In this document: piece after piece, positions 1-5,547 of the stretch
How the letters are laid out: each line of letters begins with the position of its first letter
Numbering within the stretch: position 1 is the stretch's first letter
Assembly (NCBI GenBank): GCA_023412175.1
Contig: JAEYOB010000131.1
Span: 1 to 9,093, forward strand
Direction: 5' to 3'
Source of the DNA: Pseudomonadota bacterium
GTDB lineage: Bacteria > Pseudomonadota > Alphaproteobacteria > Azospirillales > Azospirillaceae
Length of the DNA stretch: 9,093 bases
Made by a program: the position numbers and the translations under genes
The notes under the pieces: model-generated
Told to the model about the DNA's origin: nothing
Seen by the model: only the letters and a program-made list of their open reading frames with translations
Database searches by the model: none

Positions 1-1
1 C

Positions 2-460
2 GTCATGGTGCCGCTGAAGGAGCACACGACGCTGCCGCGTGCGCTCGTCAAGGAGGTCGCGCGCGTCAAGATCTCCATGTCCGGCCTGCCGCCCAACGCC
101 GGGCCGAAGTTCCCCTCCGAGCTGTCGGGCGGCATGCGCAAGCGCGCCGGTCTGGCGCGCGCCCTGGCGCTCGACCCGGAGATCCTGTTCCTCGACGAAC
201 CCACCGCCGGCCTCGACCCGATCGGCGCCGCGGCCTTCGACGAGCTGATCCGCAACCTGCAACGGAGCCTGGGATTGACCGTCTTCATGGTGACGCACGA
301 TCTGGACAGCCTGACCTCGATCTGCGACCGCATCGCCGTGCTGATCGACAAGCGGATCAAGGTCGGCACGCTGGACGAGCTACTGCGCGACGACCATCCC
401 TGGATCCGCGATTATTTCCACGGGCCGCGCGGCCGCGCCGCCCGCCATGCGGAGGCCTGA
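2..460 (+). CDS. MCE-type (Mla/Lin) ABC transporter ATPase, 5'-truncated
   Basis: This is the C-terminal 152 residues of an ABC ATPase; the reading frame is open to the window edge, and the Walker A loop and Q-loop lie upstream. Visible motifs are the ABC signature LSGGM (122-136) followed by RKRAGLARALA, the Walker B strand ILFLDEP (182-202) with its catalytic Glu, the D-loop AGLDP, and the switch-histidine motif VTHD (290-301). The 'RKRAGLARAL' run after the signature and the following MCE and lipoprotein genes place it with MlaF/LinL-type ATPases, which power lipid or hydrophobic-compound transport at the cytoplasmic face of the inner membrane. Its stop lies 4 bases before the next start codon, so the two genes are probably translated together. 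The ATG at 5 is internal, not the real start. The assignment to ABC ATPase is certain; the Mla/Lin subtype rests mainly on neighbours. Confidence 0.93.
   Translation, partial: VMVPLKEHTTLPRALVKEVARVKISMSGLPPNAGPKFPSELSGGMRKRAGLARALALDPEILFLDEPTAGLDPIGAAAFDELIRNLQRSLGLTVFMVTHDLDSLTSICDRIAVLIDKRIKVGTLDELLRDDHPWIRDYFHGPRGRAARHAEA
451..455 (+). promoter_or_regulatory. Shine-Dalgarno site deciding the MCE gene start
   Basis: GGAGG lies inside the last codons of the ATPase gene, 9 bases before the ATG at 465. An in-frame ATG at 447 precedes the site and has no comparable purine-rich stretch. The start at 465 also yields an N-terminus (METRASYILVG) that leads directly into the membrane anchor, as in other MlaD-like proteins. 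Confidence 0.6.
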
Positions 461-464
461 GGCC

Positions 465-1418
465 ATGGAAACCCGCGCCAGCTACATCCTCGTGGGCAGC
501 TTCGTGCTGACCCTGCTGCTCGGACTGTTCGTCTTCACGGTGTGGGTCGCCAAGATCCAGCTGGAGGAGACGCGGCAACCCTATCACATCTTCTTCACCG
601 GTTCGGTGACCGGCCTGCAGACCGGCAGCCCGGTGCGCTATCAGGGGATCCCCATCGGCACCGTCACCGACATGCGCCTGGATCCCGAGAACGTCACCCA
701 GGTGCGCGTCACCATAGAGGTGAACAAGGACACCCCGATCACCACCGACTCCATCGCCTCGCTGGAGGTGCAGGGCGTCACCGGCGGCGCCTACGTGCAG
801 ATTACCGGCGGCACCAGCGAGAGCAAGCTGCTGCGGGACACCCAGCACAGCGGCATCCCGGTCATCCCCTCGCGCCCGTCCACGCTGGCGACCGTGGTGG
901 ACGCGGCGCCGCAGATCCTCGGCCGGGTGCTGGAGCTGACCGACCGCCTGTCCACCGGGCTGCTGAGCCCGGAGAACCTCCAGGCGATGACCGAGACGCT
1001 GGCCAACGCCCGCCAGGCGAGCGGCGACGTGGCCGCCGCCACCCAGGGGCTGGACGGCACGGTGCGCGAACTGACCGGATTGCTGGCCGAACTGAACCGC
1101 ACGGCGCAGACGGTCGGCCCGCGCCTCGACCAGACCGTGGCGCAGGCCGGCAAGTCGATGGCGGCGATCACCACCGACCTGCACGAGCTGACCGGGTCGC
1201 TGAAGCAGGCGTCGTCGCAGCTCAACGCCATGGTGAGCGAGAACCGTCAGCCGGTGCGCGACTTTGCGACGACGGGGCTGTATGAGATAACCCTGCTCGT
1301 CACCCAGTTGCGCGACCTGTCATCCCAGATCTCGCGCGTGGTGGGGCGCATCGAGAACGACCCGTCGAACTTCCTGTTCGGCGGCACCCGCAACGGCGTG
1401 GAGATCCGCGGACGATGA
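465..1418 (+). CDS. MlaD/LinM-like MCE-domain protein
   Basis: This 317-aa protein is the periplasmic substrate-binding component of an MCE-type ABC transporter. It starts with a single membrane anchor (about residues 8-29, ILVGSFVLTLLLGLFVFTVWVA). A single MCE domain follows (about 38-118), including the characteristic stretch SVTGLQTGSPVRYQGIPIGTV and the closing VQGVTGGAYVQITGG. The remaining ~190 residues are predominantly helical and rich in Ala, Leu, Thr and Gln. E. coli MlaD is about 183 aa, so this protein has a long C-terminal helical extension, as seen in MCE proteins of the LinM type. MCE proteins form hexameric rings that carry lipids or hydrophobic compounds across the periplasm. 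Its stop overlaps the next gene's start (ATGA), indicating translational coupling. The family is clear; the transported substrate cannot be read from the sequence. Confidence 0.92.
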   Translation: METRASYILVGSFVLTLLLGLFVFTVWVAKIQLEETRQPYHIFFTGSVTGLQTGSPVRYQGIPIGTVTDMRLDPENVTQVRVTIEVNKDTPITTDSIASLEVQGVTGGAYVQITGGTSESKLLRDTQHSGIPVIPSRPSTLATVVDAAPQILGRVLELTDRLSTGLLSPENLQAMTETLANARQASGDVAAATQGLDGTVRELTGLLAELNRTAQTVGPRLDQTVAQAGKSMAAITTDLHELTGSLKQASSQLNAMVSENRQPVRDFATTGLYEITLLVTQLRDLSSQISRVVGRIENDPSNFLFGGTRNGVEIRGR

Positions 1419-2077
1419 AGGCCCACCGCTTCTTTCTTTCGGCGGCGCTGCTGGTCGTGTTGAGCGCGTGCGCCGGGGCGCTCACGTCGTCGCCGGCCAA
1501 GCTCTACACGCTGACGCCCACCAAGCGGTTCGACCCGACCCTGCCGCAGGCCAGCTTCCAGCTTCTGGTGGAGACGCCGGTGGCCGGGGCGGCGCTCGAC
1601 ACGCCGCGCATCGCCGTGGAGAAGACAGCCACCTCCATCGACTATCTGGCCGACGCGTCCTGGACCGATCGGGCGCCGGCCATGCTCCAGGGGCTGATCG
1701 TCCAGTCCTTCGAGGACAGCCGCAGGATCATCTCGGTCGGGCGCGACGGCGTGGGGCTGCGTTCCGACTTCGTGCTGCGGACGGAACTGCGCGACTTCGA
1801 GGTGGAGTACTCGACGCCGGCCGCCACCAACCCCGACCGCGTGCACGTGCGCATCGCCGCCAAGCTGGTCGGCATGCCCCGCCGCACCATCGAGGCCGGC
1901 GAGACCTTCGAGGCGGTGGTGCCGGTGAGGGACGGGGGCGTGCAGGGCGTGGTGACCGCCTTCGACGCGGCGCTGGGGCAGGTGCTGGAGAAGATGGTCG
2001 CCTGGACCCTGCGCACCGGGAGCGCCATCGGCGTGGCCGGGGCGGGCGCGGGAAGCGGGGCGTCGCGGGCGCGGTGA
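1415..2077 (+). CDS. ABC-type transport auxiliary lipoprotein (LinN/PqiC-like)
   Basis: This 220-aa lipoprotein has a type II signal peptide: Lys2/Arg5, a hydrophobic core (FFLSAALLVVL) and the lipobox LSAC with the modified Cys at residue 19. The mature part matches the ABC_trans_aux family, which includes LinN and PqiC: an opening YTLTP strand, a repeated 'TPRIAV' type strand, then DYLADASWTDRAPAMLQGLIVQSFEDS, the region most conserved in that family. These lipoproteins are thought to sit in the outer membrane and receive or deliver the substrate handled by the MCE protein. The start codon overlaps the MCE stop by 4 bases. The gene order ATPase-MCE-lipoprotein matches linL-linM-linN. The last ~20 residues are a Gly/Ala/Ser-rich tail with no evident fold. 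It is probably the last gene of its operon, since the next start is 94 bases on. Confidence 0.9.
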   Translation: MKAHRFFLSAALLVVLSACAGALTSSPAKLYTLTPTKRFDPTLPQASFQLLVETPVAGAALDTPRIAVEKTATSIDYLADASWTDRAPAMLQGLIVQSFEDSRRIISVGRDGVGLRSDFVLRTELRDFEVEYSTPAATNPDRVHVRIAAKLVGMPRRTIEAGETFEAVVPVRDGGVQGVVTAFDAALGQVLEKMVAWTLRTGSAIGVAGAGAGSGASRAR

Positions 2078-2081
2078 CGGG

Positions 2082-2099
2082 GCGGCCGGCGCGGCCGGC
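2082..2099 (+). repeat. Tandem 9-bp repeat / GC hairpin after the MCE operon
   Basis: The 9-mer GCGGCCGGC occurs twice in tandem (2082-2090 and 2091-2099). Because GCCGGC is its own reverse complement, the two copies can pair as a 6-bp stem (2085-2090 with 2094-2099) around a 3-base loop. No T-run follows, so it is at best a weak or factor-dependent termination element. Confidence 0.35.
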
Positions 2100-2108
2100 G
2101 CAAAAGAC

Positions 2109-2140
2109 TTGCTCCACGGACTGATTTGATTACGTATTGA
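2109..2140 (+). promoter_or_regulatory. Possible promoter region (AT-rich island)
   Basis: This is the only AT-rich patch in the 94-base gap between the lipoprotein gene and the next start. TTGCTC (2109-2114) could serve as a -35 element, with a -10-like TACGTA (2131-2136) after a 16-base spacer. Both elements are poor matches to sigma-70 consensus. The local composition in GC-rich DNA is the main reason to suspect a promoter for the downstream gene. Confidence 0.25.
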
Positions 2141-2171
2141 GGGGCCCGGAACCTGTAAGGTGCCTGCCACG

Positions 2172-2909
2172 ATGATCGACGTGAGCGGTCTGCCCCGCGA
2201 GACGCTGGAGGCCATGGCCGAAGCCGCGCGGGAAGTCCGCACCTGCCAGCGCGTGCTGGCGAAGACCGGCGACACGGTGGTGAGCGAGCTGCTGCGCGGC
2301 CAGGGCTCCGTCTACGAATGGCGGCACTACCCGCAGGGCGACGTCTACGACGCCGAATACCACGCCCAATACTATTACCACTGCCATCCCGAGGACGAGC
2401 GCCGGCACGGCGAGCACGGCCATTTCCACACCTTCCTGCGCCCGCTCGGCATGCCCGACGGGATGCGGCCGGCGCCGCTGGAGGACTATGTGCCGCCGCC
2501 CGGCGACAACGACGCGCTGTCGCATCTGGTGGGCATCGCCATGGACCAGAACGGGCGGGCGGTGCGGCTGTTCACCACCAACCGCTGGGTCACCGGCGAG
2601 ACTTGGTATGCCGCCGACGACGTGGTTCGCATGCTCGACGCGGTCGTCATCGACCACGCCCGGCCATCCTGGCCGGCCAACCGCTGGATCAGCGGGCTGG
2701 TCCGGATGTTCCGCCCGCAGATCGAGGAGCTGCTGTACGAGCGCGATGCGGCGATCCGCCGCTGGGCCGGGTCGCACCCGCACGGCAACGTCTACGAGGA
2801 CCGCGGGCTTGAGGTCACGTCGCAGCTTGCCATTTCCGTGGAGGAGCAGCTCGCCGCGATCGAGGGGGCGTTGCGCGCCGTACGGCGGCGGGCCGCAACG
2901 GCCTGTTAA
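2172..2909 (+). CDS. Histidine-rich protein of unknown function (DUF6969-like)
   Basis: This 245-aa soluble protein shows no signal peptide or membrane segment. I place it tentatively in the DUF6969 family from memory of its length and of the stretch 'VLAKTGDTVVSELLRGQG'. The striking part is residues 48-88, an aromatic- and histidine-rich block with HxHPE at 70-74 and HGEHGHFHTF at 79-88 (His 52, 64, 70, 72, 79, 82, 84, 86). Such clustering could bind a metal, but no known catalytic motif is recognised. A second half with 'FTTNRWVTGETWY' and 'RPSWPANRWISGLVRMFRPQIEELL' looks like a compact mixed fold. The ATG at 2172 is preferred, with AAGGTG 9 bases upstream; a GTG at 2160 would add four residues. 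It is flanked by short gaps (94 bases before, 93 after) and is probably a single gene. Function unknown. Confidence 0.82.
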   Translation: MIDVSGLPRETLEAMAEAAREVRTCQRVLAKTGDTVVSELLRGQGSVYEWRHYPQGDVYDAEYHAQYYYHCHPEDERRHGEHGHFHTFLRPLGMPDGMRPAPLEDYVPPPGDNDALSHLVGIAMDQNGRAVRLFTTNRWVTGETWYAADDVVRMLDAVVIDHARPSWPANRWISGLVRMFRPQIEELLYERDAAIRRWAGSHPHGNVYEDRGLEVTSQLAISVEEQLAAIEGALRAVRRRAATAC

Positions 2910-3002
2910 CAAAGGCTCAATGCTTTCCGCACCATGCTGCCCGGTGAATGTCCGGCTCCACGGGGCTGGCGGGGAGGCTGTTGGGAAAAGGGTCCGCGAC
3001 AC

Positions 3003-4112
3003 ATGACGGAACATTTGTCGAAGGACGACGTCGTCCGCCTGCTGTCGGATCCGTCCCCCAACACGCGGGCCGATCTGGCAGCCAAGGTGGCGCGCCAGTT
3101 CGAGGGCGCCGCGCTGTCGGACAGCGAGCGCAACCTCGCCGAGGAGATCATCCGCGCCATGGCGCGCGACGCCGTGGTGCGCGTGCGCCAGTCGCTGGCC
3201 GAGAACCTGAAGGCCAGCGCCAGCCTGCCGCGCGACGTGGCGCTGACGCTCGCCAGGGACGTGGAGGCGGTCGCCATCCCGATTCTCAGCGTCAGCCAGG
3301 TGCTCACCGACTCCGACCTGCTGGAGGTCGTGCGCTCCGGCACCGACGCCAAGCACACGGCGATCGCCGCCCGCCCCAGCGTCTCGCCCCAGGTGGCCGA
3401 GGCTATCGTCGAAACCGCGTCCGAGACGGCGGTCGCCGCCCTGGTCGCCAACGAGGGCGCGCAGCTCGGCGAGGGCGCGCTGGGCCGCGTCATCGACCGG
3501 TTCGGTTCCTCCGAAGCGGTGCAGGCGCCGCTGGTGCAGCGGGCCAGGCTGCCGATCACCATCGCCGAGCGGCTGGTGGCGGTGGTGTCGGAGAAGCTGC
3601 AGCAGTACCTCGTCACCCACCACGAACTGTCGCCGAAGACCGCCGCCGACCTGATCCTGCAAAGCCGCGAGCGCGCCACGGTGACGCTGCTCAACGGCGA
3701 GAACGACGAGGTGGCGCTGGAGCGGCTGGTGGTGCAGCTGTCCCGTTCCGGCCGGCTGACGCCGCCCCTGCTGGTGCGGGCGCTGTGCATGGGTGACATC
3801 GGCTTCTTCGAGGCGGCGCTGGCGCACCTCGCCAACGTGCCGCTGACCAACGCGCGGCTGCTGATCCACGACGTCGGCCGGCTGGGGCTGAAGTCGATCT
3901 ACGACCGCGCCAAGATGCCGCCGGCGCTGATGCCGGCCTGCCGCGTCGCGCTGGACGTGCTGAAGGAGACGCCCTACGACGGCGAGGAGCACGACCGCGA
4001 ACGCCACCGCCGCCGCATGATCGAGCGCATCCTCACCCAGTACGAGGATCTTGCGGCGGATGACCTCGACTACCTGCTCGACAAGCTCGGCGACCTGATG
4101 CAGGCGGGTTGA
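3003..4112 (+). CDS. DUF2336 domain-containing helical-repeat protein
   Basis: This 369-aa soluble protein consists of alpha-helical repeats. The first 250 residues show DUF2336 features: 'LLSDPSPNTRADLAAKVARQF' near the N-terminus, then HEAT-like helix pairs such as VVRVRQSLAENLKASASLPRDVA and the recurring pattern 'tD.dLlevVrsG...kh.aIAaRpsVSp.VaeaIve'. The C-terminal third continues with helices (VALERLVVQLSRSGRLTPPLLVRALCMGD) and ends in a charged region with a run of Asp/Glu/Arg/His (DGEEHDRERHRRR). Its length is ordinary for the family, which is widespread in Alphaproteobacteria and, to my knowledge, has no established biochemical role. The start at 3003 follows AAAGGG (2987-2992) at a 10-base spacing; the frame stays open upstream to 2934 without a better site. 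It has no signal peptide or transmembrane helix. The HEAT-like repeats suggest a protein-protein scaffold, which is inference. Confidence 0.9.
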   Translation: MTEHLSKDDVVRLLSDPSPNTRADLAAKVARQFEGAALSDSERNLAEEIIRAMARDAVVRVRQSLAENLKASASLPRDVALTLARDVEAVAIPILSVSQVLTDSDLLEVVRSGTDAKHTAIAARPSVSPQVAEAIVETASETAVAALVANEGAQLGEGALGRVIDRFGSSEAVQAPLVQRARLPITIAERLVAVVSEKLQQYLVTHHELSPKTAADLILQSRERATVTLLNGENDEVALERLVVQLSRSGRLTPPLLVRALCMGDIGFFEAALAHLANVPLTNARLLIHDVGRLGLKSIYDRAKMPPALMPACRVALDVLKETPYDGEEHDRERHRRRMIERILTQYEDLAADDLDYLLDKLGDLMQAG

Positions 4113-4118
4113 TTTTCT

Positions 4119-4139
4119 CCTTTCCCGGAGCGGGGGAGG
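4119..4139 (+). terminator. Weak hairpin after the DUF2336 gene
   Basis: CCTTTCCCG (4119-4127) can pair with CGGGGGAGG (4131-4139) around a GAG loop, giving a 9-bp stem that includes two G-U pairs. It starts 6 bases after the stop codon, the right place for a terminator. No U-tract follows, so intrinsic termination would be inefficient. Confidence 0.3.
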
Positions 4140-4206
4140 CGTAACTCCTTCGCATAGACCGCTCTGCCCTAATAAGCACCGCGCCCGCCCACAAATACCC
4201 AAAAAG

Positions 4207-4219
4207 TCCGCATAGCGGA
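4207..4219. promoter_or_regulatory. Perfect 5-3-5 inverted repeat upstream of dctP
   Basis: TCCGC-ATA-GCGGA is a perfect dyad about 100 bases before the dctP start, in the most AT-rich part of the 209-base intergenic region. It overlaps GGATAAT (4217-4223), whose last six bases match a -10 box at five of six positions. No convincing -35 box is visible. It could be a regulator site overlapping a promoter; a chance short palindrome cannot be excluded. Confidence 0.3.
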
Positions 4220-4240
4220 TAATTGGCCTCCATGACATTC

Positions 4241-4251
4241 TGGTGTGACCG
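4241..4251. promoter_or_regulatory. GntR/FadR-type operator candidate upstream of dctP
   Basis: TGGTGTGACCG matches the FadR/LldR-type consensus TGGT-N3-ACCA at 7 of 8 fixed positions. It lies 18 bases downstream of the GATAAT -10-like box and about 70 bases before the dctP start, a placement suited to repression. A similar element precedes lldP. With equal base frequencies, about 0.08 such one-mismatch sites are expected by chance in a 200-base region. Confidence 0.35.
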
Positions 4252-4321
4252 CTTTTGCGCCGCCTCTCCTTTCGGCATGGCGCGCCGGGCGGCAATAAAG
4301 CCAGATCGGGAGGGAGCACCA

Positions 4322-5470
4322 ATGAGCAACGGCAAGGGATTCCGTGAATCCGTCGAAGGCGTTGTCGAGGGGCGTCGCGCATTCCTGACCCAGGTCGCCG
4401 CCGCCGGGGCCGGCGCCGCGGCGGTTTCCGTCCTCGGAGCGCCGTTCGTCTCGAATCCGGCGCACGCGCAGACGACGACGTGGAAGGTGCAGACCTCCTG
4501 GCCGGCCGGCGTCGGTCTGGCGACCTTCAAGGACTGGTGCGCGAGCATCAAGGAGAAGACCGGCGGCGAGCTGGAACTGAAGGGGTTCGGCGCCAAGGAG
4601 GTGGTGGGCGACTTCGAGCTGCTCGACGGCGTCAAGAACGGCGTGCTGGAGGCGATGAACTCCTTCACGCTGTACTGGGCCGGCAAGCTGCCGGCGACGG
4701 CGTTCCTCAGTTCCTACACGCTGGGCCTGCGTCATCCGCACGAGTGGGACATGTTCTTCTACTCCGGCGGCGGGCTGCAGGCGGCGCGCGACATCTTCGC
4801 CAAGCAGGGGCTGTACTACGTCAACCGGATCCACCACGACGCCAACATCATCCACTCCAAGAAGCCGATCCGCTCGTACGACGATTTCCGCGACCTCAAG
4901 CTGCGGGTGCCCGGCGGCATGATTGCCGAGACCTTCGCGGCGGCCGGCGCCAAGACCACGCTGCTGCCGGGCGGCGAGGTGTTCGCGGCGCTGGAGAAGG
5001 GCACCATCGACGCCGCCGACTATACCGGCCCGGCGGTCAACTGGGACCTCGGCTTCCAGCAGGTGACCAAGTACATCTCGATGGGGCCGGAGGGCCTGAT
5101 GTCGATCTACCAGCCGGTCGACCTGATGGACTTCGTCGTCAGCATGGAGGTCTGGAACAAGCTGTCGCCGAAGATGAAGGCCTTCGTCGACACCGAGGTG
5201 CAGGTCTATTCCAACACCCACTTCGGCGCGATCCAGAAGGCGAACATCGACGCCTGGAAGAAGTTCGAGGGCGCCGGGGTCGAGATCGTCCGCCTGGGGC
5301 AGGAGGACGTGGAGCGCTTCACCGAGATCGCGGTGCCGATCTGGTTCAAGTGGGCCAACAAGGACAAGGACGCGGCGCGCCTGTTCCAGATCCAGCTCGA
5401 TTTGATGATGGCACCGACGCTGGGCTACATCACCAAGTCCCAGATCAAGGACCAGAAGCTCTCCCTCTGA
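4322..5470 (+). CDS. dctP: TRAP transporter substrate-binding protein (DctP/TakP-like)
   Basis: This 382-aa periplasmic protein captures the substrate and hands it to the DctQM membrane complex. The N-terminus carries a Tat signal: GRRAFL with the arginine pair at residues 18-19, a hydrophobic Ala/Gly stretch, and a likely cleavage site after AHA (residue 49). The mature protein opens with the typical strand WKVQTSWPAG. Family landmarks are LRVPGG, where Arg195 is the conserved residue that pairs with the substrate carboxylate in TRAP binding proteins, and GGEVFAALEKGTIDAADYTGP (about 217-237), close to the TakP-type (2-oxo acid / 'mannitol-chloroaromatic') subgroup. Start chosen at 4322 because GGGAGGGAG (4308-4316) is correctly spaced. 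Substrate is probably a monocarboxylate or related organic acid, inferred from subgroup and the neighbouring lactate-type permease. A strong hairpin follows the stop by 10 bases. Confidence 0.95.
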   Translation: MSNGKGFRESVEGVVEGRRAFLTQVAAAGAGAAAVSVLGAPFVSNPAHAQTTTWKVQTSWPAGVGLATFKDWCASIKEKTGGELELKGFGAKEVVGDFELLDGVKNGVLEAMNSFTLYWAGKLPATAFLSSYTLGLRHPHEWDMFFYSGGGLQAARDIFAKQGLYYVNRIHHDANIIHSKKPIRSYDDFRDLKLRVPGGMIAETFAAAGAKTTLLPGGEVFAALEKGTIDAADYTGPAVNWDLGFQQVTKYISMGPEGLMSIYQPVDLMDFVVSMEVWNKLSPKMKAFVDTEVQVYSNTHFGAIQKANIDAWKKFEGAGVEIVRLGQEDVERFTEIAVPIWFKWANKDKDAARLFQIQLDLMMAPTLGYITKSQIKDQKLSL

Positions 5471-5480
5471 GCTTCCCGGA

Positions 5481-5510
5481 AAAAGGGGCGCCGCACGCGG
5501 CGCCCCTTTT
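5481..5510. terminator. Strong symmetrical terminator/attenuator between dctP and dctQ
   Basis: AAAAGGGGCGCCGC (5481-5494) is the exact reverse complement of GCGGCGCCCCTTTT (5497-5510), with AC between them. The folded RNA would have a GC core of about 9 bp with a 4-base CACG loop and would end in a U-run, all hallmarks of an intrinsic terminator. It begins 10 bases after the dctP stop and ends 37 bases before the next start. Because it sits inside a TRAP operon it likely works as partial termination or as a 3' stabiliser of the dctP message, giving an excess of binding protein over membrane subunits. Its symmetry would also allow function in the opposite direction. Confidence 0.88.
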
Positions 5511-5547
5511 CATTCGCGCCCCTTTCCCCGATGCCCGAGGGCTGCCT

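Noticed and set aside
2905..2913. GTTAACAAA as a CtrA-type half site before the DUF2336 gene
   Set aside because: It matches only six of eight bases of TTAACCAT, overlaps a stop codon, and no second half-site is found at the required distance.
2130..4382. A 750-codon open frame on the minus strand
   Set aside because: It lies opposite the two genes at 2172-4112. Its translation is dominated by Arg, Gly, His, Gln and Ala with no domain, as expected of a shadow frame in GC-rich DNA, and it crosses several real gene boundaries.
4480..5547. A longer N-terminus for the DctQ fusion, since its frame is open back to 4480
   Set aside because: The upstream stretch is dctP read in the wrong frame and then passes through the terminator hairpin. 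The residues are Arg/Gly-rich shadow sequence, and the ATG at 5548 has a proper ribosome binding site.
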